64,000 nt of DNA from Duganella zoogloeoides (GCF_034479515.1 NZ_CP140152.1:1302001-1366000); one strand, 5' to 3'. Numbered from the stretch's first letter, positions 27,201 through 33,648 are shown. The notes: a model not told the origin generated them from the letters alone. Numbers and translations are program-made.

Positions 27201-29394
27201 GGGTGGTCACATTGGTGCGGCCGTCGGAGTTCGAGCTGCCGCTGTCGGAGGAGGCCGCCATCAGGATCGGGTTGGTCGGCGCGCCGGGCGCGGTGGTGTC
27301 GAGCGTGAGGGTGAAGTTGCCGCCGGCCGCGCCCACGTTGCCGGCGATGTCGGTCACGCGGCTGGACAATACCTTGGTGCCATCGGCGCCGAGGCTGCCG
27401 CTGGCGAGGGTCATGTCGATGAAGCCGTTGCTGATGTTGGTGGCGCTCAGCGTGGCCAGCACCGGCGTGCCGAACGAGTTGCCACCGAGGAGCAGTTCCA
27501 CCGTATCGCCGGCCACGGCATTGGTGCCGGCCAGGCTGATGCGGATCAGCGGGGTGGTCACACTGGTGCGGCCGTCGGAGTTCGAGCTGCCGCTGTCGGA
27601 GGAGGCCGCCATCAGGATCGGGTTGGTCGGCGCGCCGGGTGCGGTGGTGTCGAGCGTCATGGTAAAGTTGCCGCCGGCCGCGCCCACGTTGCCGGCGATG
27701 TCGGTCACGCGGCTGGACAATACCTTGACGCCGTCGGCGCCGAGGCTGCCGTTGGCGAGGGTCATGTCGATGAAGCCGTTGCTGATGTTGGTGGCGCTCA
27801 GCGTGGCCAGCACCGGCGTGCCGAAAGAGTTGCCGCCCAGCAGCAATTCCACCGAGTCGCCGGCCACCGCATTGGTGCCGGCCAGGGGAATGCGGATCAG
27901 CGGGTTGGTGACATTGGTGCGGCCGTCGGAGTTCGAGCTGCCGCTGTCGGAGGCGGCCGCCAACAGGATCGGGTTGGTCGGCGCGCCGGGTGGGGTGGTG
28001 TCGGCGGCGGCTGACGCCGTGATGTTGCTCATCTTCATCGATTCGAAGTTGATCTCCGTGCCAAAGCCCCCTTGCCTGGAAGGTGACCCGCTTGGTACCA
28101 GGCTGGCGATGACCGTCACCGAGGCGACATTGGCGACCGACCATTCCGCCCCGCTGTTGAGCAGCGTGCTGAGCTTGACAATCGACGTGCTCATGGTCAG
28201 ATCGGTCCCGGACGTCATGCGGATGGTCGGGCCGATGATATTGCCGCTGATATCCCTGAGCACGACTTCAAGCTGGTCGAAATAACGTACGTGCAAACCA
28301 CCCGGCTCGGTCACGCTCATCGAGAAGTCGTTGAAGGTGAACGTTTTGGCGACCGTCGTGCCTTCGGCCTTGAACACGGCGGTAATAACGGAGCCGTCGG
28401 TGTTGGCATTGGCATCGTCGCTATAGAGCTGGGTGCCCGCCTGCATCAGGGAAGCACTGACGAGCAGTTTGTCATTGAGCCTCTTGAAACCACCGCTGGC
28501 GGCACCCAGGGTGCCGCCGAAATCATAGGTGCCGTTGGCGGTGCCGTTGCCGGTGAGCAGCAATTGATCGAAGTCGGCTGCCGCGCGGTCGCTGATGGCC
28601 TTGTCCGCCTCTATCGCCCCCACGTGTTTTTCCAGGACCCAATTGCCGCCGAGCGCGGCGGCACCGGTGGCATCGGTGGAGGCGGCCACATCGGCGCCCG
28701 TCAGTTCGGCCAGCCGGTTGACGAAATGGTCGCCCGTCGCGGTGTTGGCGACGTTGCAACCGAATAACAGGATATCGCCCCCTTCGCGCAAGGCGCTGCC
28801 CCAGGTGGCCAGCGCCGCCTGGTAGCTGTCGAGATTGCTGTCGGCCAGCGTGGCCGAGCCGAGCAGGACACGGCCGCTGTTCCCCTCGGAAATGATCTGG
28901 ATACTGTCGAGGCCGTGGCGGCCCTTGAGCGCATCGGCAATCTGCTGCACCCCATCGCTGTTCTTGTCGAGCATGACCACTTCGACGCCAGGCTTGAGGT
29001 CGGCCAGCAGCGACTGCGGATTTTGTACCGAGGCATCGATGAACACGATGGTCGTCGGCGCTGGGGCTTTCACCGTGGTGTCGGTGGCCACGCGGTCCGG
29101 CACCAGCGCGGGCGCCGGACCGCGGTCGGGCGTATGGGCGGCGGCCGGTGCGCGCGCAACATCGACGCGTGCTGCATCGATTGCCACGCCGGCGGCCTTG
29201 GGCGCCAGGCCGGCGCTGCCATCGTGCGGCTCGGCCAGTGCAGCGTGCGCGGCGCCGTCGAAGACGATGCGCGTTTCCAGCGCCAGCAGGCTGCTTCTCG
29301 GGCGCAAGCGCGCGCCGGCAGGGCGGTTGGTCGCAGGTGCCGCGGGGGCGGCGGTCAGAGGGAGGGCTTTGCTGCGGTCGTCGTATCGTGTCAT
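18232..29394 (-). CDS. giant surface protein with DUF4347 domain and 28 Ig-like repeats
   Basis: A 3,720-residue protein; the start has AGGA about 7 nt upstream. Residues 37-49 carry L-A-L-E-T-R-I-V-F-D-G-A-A, the 'LEPR-x-FDGA'-like N-terminal motif of large exported adhesins. Residues 114-279 are DUF4347 (F-G-C-N-V-A at 211). After a beta-rich region, five 117-residue repeats (about 470-1055) and 23 repeats of about 102 residues (1056-3390) follow, of the bacterial Ig-like kind (T-L-Y-D-T-D-G-T-T-V-L-G; A-T-D-x-A-G-N-T-S). Then come a Thr/Pro/Ala linker, a putative-Ig domain (D-A-V-T-G-T-F-S-G-V-P) and a helical tail. No cleavable signal peptide or RTX repeats are seen. It is first in an operon with TolC and two adaptors, so it is their likely cargo. 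Probable role: biofilm or cell adhesion. Confidence 0.85.
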   Translation of the reverse strand: MTRYDDRSKALPLTAAPAAPATNRPAGARLRPRSSLLALETRIVFDGAAHAALAEPHDGSAGLAPKAAGVAIDAARVDVARAPAAAHTPDRGPAPALVPDRVATDTTVKAPAPTTIVFIDASVQNPQSLLADLKPGVEVVMLDKNSDGVQQIADALKGRHGLDSIQIISEGNSGRVLLGSATLADSNLDSYQAALATWGSALREGGDILLFGCNVANTATGDHFVNRLAELTGADVAASTDATGAAALGGNWVLEKHVGAIEADKAISDRAAADFDQLLLTGNGTANGTYDFGGTLGAASGGFKRLNDKLLVSASLMQAGTQLYSDDANANTDGSVITAVFKAEGTTVAKTFTFNDFSMSVTEPGGLHVRYFDQLEVVLRDISGNIIGPTIRMTSGTDLTMSTSIVKLSTLLNSGAEWSVANVASVTVIASLVPSGSPSRQGGFGTEINFESMKMSNITASAAADTTPPGAPTNPILLAAASDSGSSNSDGRTNVTNPLIRIPLAGTNAVAGDSVELLLGGNSFGTPVLATLSATNISNGFIDMTLANGSLGADGVKVLSSRVTDIAGNVGAAGGNFTMTLDTTAPGAPTNPILMAASSDSGSSNSDGRTSVTTPLIRISLAGTNAVAGDTVELLLGGNSFGTPVLATLSATNISNGFIDMTLASGSLGADGTKVLSSRVTDIAGNVGAAGGNFTLTLDTTAPGAPTNPILMAASSDSGSSNSDGRTNVTTPLIRISLAGTNAVAGDSVELLLGGNSFGTPMRATLSATNIANGFIDMTLASGSLGADGVKVLSSRVTDIAGNVGTAGGSFTITLDTTAPGAPTNPILMAAASDSGSSNSDGRTNVTTPLIRISLAGTNAVAGDSVELLLGGNSFGTPMLATLSATNIANGFIDMTLASGSLGADGVKVLSSRVTDIAGNVGTAGGSFTITLDTTAPGTPTSPIIMAPFSDSGSSNSDGITNVTNPLIRISLAGTNAAAGDQAELMLNGSSFGTPMRTTLTLTDVANGYVDMQLVSGSLGADGVKNLTARVTDVAGNAGVAGGNFTLTLDTASTAPSAPVLASASDSGSSNTDRITNVTTPTLTGTAEAGSTITLYDTNGTTVLGTAVATGGVWSITSSALANGTHTLTAKATDLAGNVSTASAGMSITIDATAPATPPAPTLDPASDNGSSNTDGITSVNTPVINGTAESGSLVTLYDSDGTTVLGTAVATGGVWSITSSTLSDGVHSLTIKATDTAGNASAASGALQITIASVAVAPGSLALTAASDSGASNTDGITRVTQPTITGTAASGSIVTLYDTDGTTVLGTTTAVGGTWSITTTVALAAGAHSLTAKAVDVGGNTSVASGVLAVVIDTTAPAAPARPVLAAGSDSGASNTDGVTRVTTPVLSGTAETGSLVTLYDTDGTTVLGTAVATGGVWSITSSTLAAGAHSLTVKATDLAGNTSAASQALAISIDTTAPAAPARPVLAAASDSGASNTDGVTSITTPVITGTAEAGSLVTLYDTDGTTVLGTAVATGGVWSITSSTLAAGAHSLTIKSTDLAGNTSAASQALVISIDTTAPATPARPVLAAASDSGASNTDGVTRVTTPVVAGTAEAGSLVTLYDTDGTTVLGTAVATGGVWSITSSTLTAGAHSLTIRSTDLAGNTSAASQALAITIDTTAPATPAAPVLAAASDSGASNTDGVTRVTTPVITGTAETGSLVTLYDTDGTTVLGTAVATGGVWSITSSTLAAGAHSLTVKSLDAAGNASAASPALAITIDTTVPAAPPIPVLATASDSGASNSDRLTSITTPTITGTAEAGSLVTLYDTDGTTVLGTAVATGGVWSITSSTLTAGAHSLTLKATDIAGNTSAASQALAISIDTTAPAAPARPVLAAASDSGASNTDGVTRVTTPVISGTAEAGSLVTLYDTDGTTVLGTAVATGGVWSITSSALADGDHSLSVKATDIAGNTSAASLALTVTVDTTAPSTPRAPFLDAVSDSGASGTDGVTRITMPTITGAAEEGSLVTLYDTDGTTVLGTAVATGGVWSITSSALASGDHSLTIKATDIAGNTSAASNALEITIDTTAPAAPARPALAAASDSGASNTDGVTRITTPTITGTAEAGSLVTLYDTDGTTVLGTTVATGGVWSITSSTLAAGAHGLTVKATDTAGNTSAASQALAISIDTTAPAAPAAPVLALASDSGAPNSDGVTSVTTPVITGTAEAGSLVTLYDTDGTTVLGTSVATGGVWSITSSALGEGAHSLTVKATDVAGNTSIASSALTITIDTAAPSAPATPVLSLASDTGASDSDGVTSITNPVITGTAEAGSLVTLYDTDGTTVLGTTVATGGVWSITSSTLAVGAHSLTVKATDIAGNTSTPSSALSITIDTTAPIAPAAPVLSAGSDSGASNSDGVTRITTPTVSGTAEAGSLVTLYDTDGTTVLGTAVATGGVWSITSSALGQGGHSLSVKATDVGGNTSTASAGLLISIDTTAPAAPAAPALAPASDSGASNADGVTSITTPVITGTAEAGSLVTLYDTDGMTVLGTTVATGGAWSITSSTLAAGPHSLTVKATDIAGNTSSASAALSITIDTAAPATVAVPILATASDTGVSNGDGITSVNRPTITGRAEAGSTVTLYDTNGVTVLGTTTADLNGNWRITSTVLADGVHSLTVKATDVAGNTNNASAPLSVTIDTTAPTAPATPVLAPASDNGASNSDGVTSVTRPTITGRAEAGSTVTLYDTDGVTVLGTAVAATDGNWSITSSLLADGVHSLTVKATDTAGNTSAASPALNVTIDTTVPVTPAVPVLAPASDNGGSNTDGITSVTTPTITGRAQPGTTVTLYDTDGVTVLGSTVVGAGGAWSITSRALTDGNHQLTTRTTSISGIVSNASAALAVTIDTAAPAAPATPVLAPASDNGPSNTDGITSVTRPTITGRAEAGSTVTLYDTDGITVLGTAVAAANGNWSITSSVLADGVHSLSVKATDAAGNRSAASPALSVTIDTAAPAAPATPVLAPASDSGPSNSDGVTSVTGPTITGRAEAGSTVTLYDTDGVTVLGTAVAAANGNWSITSSVLGDGVHNLTTKATDLAGNTSAASPVLAITIDTAVPVTPAVPVLAPASDNGASNSDGITSVTTPTITGRAQAGSTVTLYDTDGVSVLGTTVVGAGGTWSITSRALTDGNHQLTTRTTSTTGLVSAASAALTVTIDTAAPAVPATPVLAPASDSGASDSDGITDVARPTITGRGEPGATAILYDTDGVTVLGRATVDASGAWSITSSLLADGTHRLTARVADAAGNTSAASPALTVVVDATAPAAAGTPRLDDGNSTTTLVTTPQLSGVAEPNSTVVVSSDGVEAVRVVADANGNWTVTLQLSLGAHSITARAIDAAGNVGATSAPLALTVLAPTPPVTAPVVPVVTPVVPAATTAPQVAAPNTPPIRDAAAGVTGTSPITAAVNQVSTTQLTSTSTSLTDSTAATTSTTAPVTGTAPVAAPATVTAPVAAPAPAPVPATTAVPVVAATPAAAAQLATGATLVLNRDIGLVTVAVEAQQGLTYSIPRDTFISANGAAPTLTATLADGSPLPAWVRFDAVTGTFSGVPPRGETVSLDIVVTASDGAGNTAKAAFSIKGDSAVNEVKPPQASLHGKHLLQALGLHRAAAAVDDAGDAAAASTSAAGDDSDGGEGGAVALVDANVDAEAATTQAGALSTQLSREAQRFLQEANATLRHLTRL
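19215..26230 (-). repeat. tandem array of about 23 x 306-bp repeats in the adhesin gene
   Basis: Repeats of 102 codons recur at 306-nt spacing; for example the same motif at 24711 recurs at 25017. The central copies (about 23000-25300) are nearly identical. Copies toward the C-terminus change GTAEAG to GRAEAG and the last copy is short and divergent. Such arrays expand and contract by recombination. Confidence 0.9.
26231..27990 (-). repeat. tandem array of 5 x 351-bp repeats in the adhesin gene
   Basis: Five repeats of about 117 codons contain S-D-S-G-S-S-N-S-D-G, P-L-I-R-I-S-L-A-G-T-N-A and G-S-L-G-A-D-G-V-K. The four copies nearest the N-terminus are almost identical and the fifth is diverged. 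They form a second repeat class distinct from the 306-bp class. Confidence 0.88.
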
Positions 29395-29816
29395 CGCGGT
29401 TCCTGGATGTGGCGCCAGCAGCCGGGTATGCTGCAACAGTCACATATGGATGTTAAATAATTGGTCACTCAAATGAATCAAGGATATTATTAAAATAATA
29501 ATTATCACCAAAACTCACCGGACGGTAAGGGTGCAGCTACTTTTTTTTGACCAATAATTGTAGCTGCCATCAGGAAATAATTGAAAGCGCCAACCGTTAA
29601 TTTTTCGAAGGTTTTTCGCTGCTTGACGACACAAGTCAAGAAAGTTAAAAATGCTGTCTGCGCCAGGCGTCTAACTGCACGCAATAGGTGCCCATGTATT
29701 CAAATTTGGTGAAAGTCGATGAAAATCGATGGCAATCCATCACCATCCCTGTGTTGTAAATATGCTGCTGCAATAACAGCATATATGCCATTTCGGCATG
29801 TATTTGGAGTGCGTTT
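29395..29816. promoter_or_regulatory. A/T-rich divergent control region of the export locus
   Basis: 422 nt without a gene, much richer in A/T than the surroundings, lie between the divergent adhesin and acetyltransferase genes and must hold both promoters. It contains an 8-bp inverted repeat GCAGCTAC/GTAGCTGC (29533-29540/29560-29567), an 8-bp inverted repeat ATATGCTG/CAGCATAT (29760-29767/29777-29784), a 5-bp hairpin ATGCC/GGCAT (29785-29799) just before the acetyltransferase ribosome site, and a Fur-like site. No confident -35/-10 pair was assigned. Confidence 0.5.
29493..29507 (-). promoter_or_regulatory. possible Fur box upstream of the adhesin operon
   Basis: Minus-strand TGATAATTATTATTT matches the 7-1-7 Fur consensus TGATAAT-N-ATTATCA at 12 of 14 positions and lies about 100 nt before the adhesin ATG. 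The region is very A/T-rich, so a chance match is possible. Confidence 0.3.
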
Positions 29817-30332
29817 TTGAATATCCCCGATTCTCACATGCCATTAACTCGCGCACCTGCGGCGGTGCTGCTGCGTCCTGCCGTTACGTCCGACCAGGCG
29901 TTTCTCGATGCCCTGTATTTATCCACGCGCGACGACTTGCAGGCCCTGGCCGGCGATCCCGCGCTGCGCCCCACGATCGCTGCGCTGATCGCCATGCAGC
30001 AGCAGGCGCAGGCGACCGGCTACCGGGCTGCCTACCCGGGTGCCGAATACCTGGTGATCGAGCATGGCGGCGCGGCAGTAGGCAGGGTGGTCGTGCACGC
30101 TGATGATGGCAGCCTGCGGCTGGTCGATATCAGCGTGCTGCCGGCGGCGCGCGGGCACGGGTGTGCAACCGCTGTGCTGTCGCAGTTGCAGCAGCGCGCC
30201 GCCGACGCCGCGCACGCCATGCACCTGACGGTGCGCCGCGATAACGCCGGCGCGCGCCGCCTGTACCAGCGGCTGGGCTTTGCCATCGTTGCCGACGACG
30301 CGCTCGACCTGCACCTGCGGTGGCAGCCGTGA
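29817..30332 (+). CDS. GNAT family N-acetyltransferase
   Basis: A 171-residue acetyltransferase. The TTG start has GGAG 7 nt upstream; an ATG 21 nt later lacks one. The acetyl-CoA motif A is seen as D-I-S-V-L-P-A-A-R-G-H-G-C-A-T-A-V-L, with motif B near N-A-G-A-R-R-L-Y-Q-R-L-G-F. It transfers an acetyl group to an unknown acceptor in the cytoplasm. Its stop overlaps the start of the M50-HlyD gene (GTGA), so the two are coupled and probably act together, perhaps on the same exported substrate. Confidence 0.82.
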   Translation: MNIPDSHMPLTRAPAAVLLRPAVTSDQAFLDALYLSTRDDLQALAGDPALRPTIAALIAMQQQAQATGYRAAYPGAEYLVIEHGGAAVGRVVVHADDGSLRLVDISVLPAARGHGCATAVLSQLQQRAADAAHAMHLTVRRDNAGARRLYQRLGFAIVADDALDLHLRWQP

Positions 30333-32485
30333 CCGTCGCTGCGCAAGTCGACGTCGCGCAAGTCGTCGACACAGCGACCGACCCGGCGCTCGAATACCTG
30401 GCGCCGCTGCGCGAAGACCTCGCCCTGCAGCCGGCCCCGCCTGGCCTGGACGGCGCGCCGCACTGGCACGTCTACGATGCCGTGCGCAACCGGTTTTTTC
30501 GCATCGGCTGGCTGGAATTCGAATTATTGTCGCGCTGGCGCGGCGGCTTGACCGCCGGCGCCCTGTGCGACGCCGTGGCGCGCGAAACCGCGCTGGCCCC
30601 CGATGCCGAGGACGTGCTCGACGTCCAGCGCTTCCTGCAACTGAACGAACTGCTGCGCGCCGACCACGCCGGCTTGCGTGCCCACCTGCAGCGGCTGGCG
30701 GTCGGCCGCAAGCCGTCGCCGCTCACCTGGATGCTGCACCATTACCTGTTTTTCCGCGTGCCGCTTGTGCGTCCCAATACCTTCCTCGACCGCACCAGCC
30801 GCTGGATCTTGCCACTGTTCAGGACGGCATTTTTCGCGACCTGTGCGCTGCTGTCGCTGCTGGGGATCTGGCGCGTGCTCGACCAGTGGTCGGCTTTTTC
30901 CAGCACCTTCCTGTATTTCTTCTCGTGGCAGGGCGCCCTGTACTACGGCCTGGCGCTGGCCGTGGCCAAGGTGCTGCACGAACTGGCCCATGCCTACACC
31001 TGCAAGTATTACGGGGTGCGGGTGCCGGCCATGGGAGTGGCGCTGATGATGATGTGGCCGCTGCTGTACACCGATACGTCGGAAGCCTGGAAGCTCACGT
31101 CACGGCGGGCCCGGCTGGCCATCGGCGCCGCCGGGGTGGTGGCCGAGCTCATACTGGCCGGCATGGCGGCGTTGCTGTGGAGCCTGGCGCCGGACGGCGG
31201 CTTCAAGAGCGCCATGTACATCCTCGCTGCCGTCACCTGGGTCAGCACGCTGGCGATCAATCTCAATCCGTTCATGCGCTTCGACGGCTATTACCTGCTG
31301 ATGGATCTGCTAGATGTGCCGAACTTGTCGGAACGCAGTTTTGCCATTGCCCGCTGGCGCCTGCGCAAGGCAGTGCTGGGCGTGCAGGCGCCGTTTCCCG
31401 AGCCGCAGCTGGCGGCGCGCGCGGGCTGGCTTACGCTGTATGCGTACGCTACCTGGCTCTATCGGCTGATCATGTTTACGGGCATCGCCGCCGCCGTGTA
31501 TTTTTTCTTCTTTAAAGCGTTGGGAGTCATTTTGTTTGCGGTGGAAATAACCTGGTTCGTGTTGCGCCCCGTGTGGACCGAGCTGCGCGCCTGGTGGAGA
31601 CTGCGCCAGCGTTGGTCGGGCAATGCCGGGCGCAGCGCGCTGGCATTGCTGGGGCTGTTGCTGGTGCTGGCCGTGCCCTGGCGCTCGGACGTGGTGGCAG
31701 ACGGCTATTGGCAGGCCGGCAAGCATACCCAACTGTTCCCGCCGATGCCAGCGCGCGTGGAACAGGTCCTGGTCAGGGAAGGACAGCCGGTAACGACCGG
31801 CCAGCCGCTGTTCGTGCTGACTGCGCCTGCGGTCGACAGCCAGATGCAGCAGGTGCAAAGCCGCATCGACGGCCTGGTGCGGCAAATCAACGGCGCCATC
31901 GACAACCCGTCGCTATACGAGCGCTCGCGCGTGCTGGAGCAGGAATTGGCGGCGGCGCGGGCCGAGTATGCAGCCAGCAGCGCCGAATCGGGCCGCCTGA
32001 CGGTGACCGCGCCGCACGACGGCGTGGTCCGCGATCTCGATACCAGCCTGTATCCGGGCGCCTGGGTGGGCCGGGGGCGCGTCCTGGGACGCGTAGTCGA
32101 CGCCAGCACGGCGCTGGCGCAGGTCTTCGTGCATGAATCGGATATCGCCCGGGTGCAGCCCGGCGCGCATGCGCAGCTGTTCGAGCGGCGCCATGACGGC
32201 GCGGTCATGGCAGCGACCGTGGTCGGCATCGACAGCACCGCCAGCCGCGCCTTGCCTGAAGCCATGCTCTCTTCCGTGCATGGCGGACCGATTGCCGCGC
32301 GCGAAAGCCGGCAAGGCGAGTCGGTGGCCAACGAGGCCTTGTACCGGGTGACCTTGCAGCTCGAGCACGGCGGCGGGGCCAGCATGGCGCCGGTGGCGGC
32401 GCATATCGATGGCGAGCGCAGCAGCGTACTGTGGCGCGGCGCGCGCAAGGTGGCGGGCGTGCTGGTGCGCGAAAGTGGCCTGTAG
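30329..32485 (+). CDS. PqqD-like / M50 site-2-protease / HlyD adaptor fusion protein
   Basis: A 718-residue membrane protein starting at GTG (another GTG lies 9 nt upstream). Residues about 35-115 resemble a PqqD/RRE winged-helix peptide-binding domain (Y-D-A-V-R-N-R-F-F-R-I-G). Several membrane helices follow. The M50 zinc site is complete: H-E-L-A-H at 217-221 and N-P-F-M-R-F-D-G at 313-320 (D319 as third ligand). The last 260 residues, after a final membrane helix, form a HlyD-like periplasmic adaptor (M-P-A-R-V-E-Q-V-L-V-R-E-G; V-T-A-P-H-D-G-V-V). It could bind a substrate in the cytoplasm, cleave it in or at the membrane and pass it to TolC. Related PqqD-M50 proteins occur with modified-peptide export genes. 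The role here is inference; the domains are well supported. Confidence 0.82.
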   Translation: MTVAAQVDVAQVVDTATDPALEYLAPLREDLALQPAPPGLDGAPHWHVYDAVRNRFFRIGWLEFELLSRWRGGLTAGALCDAVARETALAPDAEDVLDVQRFLQLNELLRADHAGLRAHLQRLAVGRKPSPLTWMLHHYLFFRVPLVRPNTFLDRTSRWILPLFRTAFFATCALLSLLGIWRVLDQWSAFSSTFLYFFSWQGALYYGLALAVAKVLHELAHAYTCKYYGVRVPAMGVALMMMWPLLYTDTSEAWKLTSRRARLAIGAAGVVAELILAGMAALLWSLAPDGGFKSAMYILAAVTWVSTLAINLNPFMRFDGYYLLMDLLDVPNLSERSFAIARWRLRKAVLGVQAPFPEPQLAARAGWLTLYAYATWLYRLIMFTGIAAAVYFFFFKALGVILFAVEITWFVLRPVWTELRAWWRLRQRWSGNAGRSALALLGLLLVLAVPWRSDVVADGYWQAGKHTQLFPPMPARVEQVLVREGQPVTTGQPLFVLTAPAVDSQMQQVQSRIDGLVRQINGAIDNPSLYERSRVLEQELAAARAEYAASSAESGRLTVTAPHDGVVRDLDTSLYPGAWVGRGRVLGRVVDASTALAQVFVHESDIARVQPGAHAQLFERRHDGAVMAATVVGIDSTASRALPEAMLSSVHGGPIAARESRQGESVANEALYRVTLQLEHGGGASMAPVAAHIDGERSSVLWRGARKVAGVLVRESGL

Positions 32486-32539
32486 CAGGCAGGCTGTCCT
32501 GGTATGGCACCGCCGGCAATCGTGCGCGGTGCCGGAATG

Positions 32540-32571
32540 AAAACAGCCGGTGAGATATCACCGGCTGTTTT
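32540..32571. terminator. bidirectional terminator between the M50-HlyD and collar genes
   Basis: A perfect 14-bp stem, 32540-32553 with 32558-32571 and a GATA loop, starts with AAAA and ends with TTTT. It lies between convergent genes and serves both strands. Confidence 0.9.
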
Positions 32572-32592
32572 CCGTTCAGCGCTGCCAGATGA

Positions 32593-33144
32593 TTATGGCC
32601 GGCTCGGCCACTCGCCATACAGGCAGATAATGAATTGCAGCGGCAGGAAGGGCTGCATGTTATTGTGCGGCAAGCTGCCGCCGGTCACGCCCAGCGCCAA
32701 TGGATGCATGGTGGTGTTGACGGGGGCCGCGGTCGTCACTTCCGTGTATTGGATCACCGGGGTGGGGTTGCGGCCGGCCGAGAAGTTTTGCGACCAGACG
32801 CCCGCGCCTGGGGCGGCTTGGTTGCCGACCGCGCTAAGCGCCTGCGGGTAGTGGGTGTGGTTGGGCATCTCGGCCGTGGCCAGCGTGACACTTGCCACGC
32901 CGCCCGTTTCCGCCATGTCGCGTGGCGTCAGGCCGGGGCCTGCTCCCTGGTGCATGGGCGCCATGCCATTGAGGTTAGGCAAGCCAAAATTGGTCTTGCC
33001 GTCGCCGCCATATTGCGCTCCAAGAATCGCGTACAGGGCCGAATTTTGCTGGATCGGTATCAGCTGGCCATTACAGAAGGCCCAGTCGGCGGGGGCGAAC
33101 GTGCCGGCGAAGATCCGGATTTCTCCGGTAAATGGATCTGCCAT
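32593..33144 (-). CDS. phage tail collar domain protein (MdpB-like), copy 3
   Basis: A 183-residue protein with the collar-domain start G-E-I-R-I-F-A-G-T-F-A-P and W-A-F-C-N-G-Q-L, then L-G-A-Q-Y-G-G-D-G and F-G-L-P-N-L. Its centre is variable (about 85-145), followed by the shared P-H-N-N-M-Q-P-F end. MdpB-like ('microcystin-dependent') proteins are short relatives of phage tail-fibre tips found outside prophages. No signal peptide is seen. It is the third of three tandem copies, 12 nt after copy 2, with AAGGAAG upstream. No other phage genes are near. Likely displayed or secreted; function unknown. Confidence 0.82.
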   Translation of the reverse strand: MADPFTGEIRIFAGTFAPADWAFCNGQLIPIQQNSALYAILGAQYGGDGKTNFGLPNLNGMAPMHQGAGPGLTPRDMAETGGVASVTLATAEMPNHTHYPQALSAVGNQAAPGAGVWSQNFSAGRNPTPVIQYTEVTTAAPVNTTMHPLALGVTGGSLPHNNMQPFLPLQFIICLYGEWPSRP

Positions 33145-33156
33145 TTTTTCTTCCTT

Positions 33157-33648
33157 TTAATTGCGCGATGGAAATAGTCCTTGCACGGCGATGCAGAAGT
33201 TCAAGGCCAGGAAAGGTTGCATGTTGTTGTGTGGCTGATTCCCGCCAGAGGCGGCGATGGCGTGGGGATCCATGGCGATGTTGGGGGTGACGTCGTAGCC
33301 AGCCGCAAAGCTGCCCCAGGTATTGCCGCTAACCAAGGTGGAATTGACGGGCGCGGTCGATGCCAGGATGACATGGTTGTGCGCAGGCATCTCGGGGATG
33401 GTCAGCGTATGCGTAGCTTCGCCGGCGGCTACACCTTGCTTGTAGGTGCTGCCGCAGTGGACAGGCACGCGGCCGCGCAGGTCGGGCAATGCGAAGGTCG
33501 TGGTGCCATCGCCGCCATATTGCGTTCCCAGCAAGGAGAACAAAGCGACATTGTTCTTGAGCGGTAAAAGCTGGCCTTCGCACGCCGCCCATCCCTTGGG
33601 CGTAAAACCGATGCTGAACAAGCGTATCTCACCTAAAAATGGTTCCAT
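33157..33648 (-). CDS. phage tail collar domain protein (MdpB-like), copy 2
   Basis: A 163-residue collar protein: M-E-P-F-L-G-E-I-R-L-F, W-A-A-C-E-G-Q-L-L, L-G-T-Q-Y-G-G-D-G, F-A-L-P-D-L-R-G-R-V-P, a histidine-containing P-A-H-N-H turn, and P-H-N-N-M-Q-P-F-L-A-L-N-F near the end. The ribosome site AAGGAG is strong. It lies 58 nt after copy 1 and 12 nt before copy 3. The first 65 and last 20 residues are conserved among the three copies while the middle diverges, as expected of a receptor- or ligand-binding tip. Confidence 0.82.
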   Translation of the reverse strand: MEPFLGEIRLFSIGFTPKGWAACEGQLLPLKNNVALFSLLGTQYGGDGTTTFALPDLRGRVPVHCGSTYKQGVAAGEATHTLTIPEMPAHNHVILASTAPVNSTLVSGNTWGSFAAGYDVTPNIAMDPHAIAASGGNQPHNNMQPFLALNFCIAVQGLFPSRN

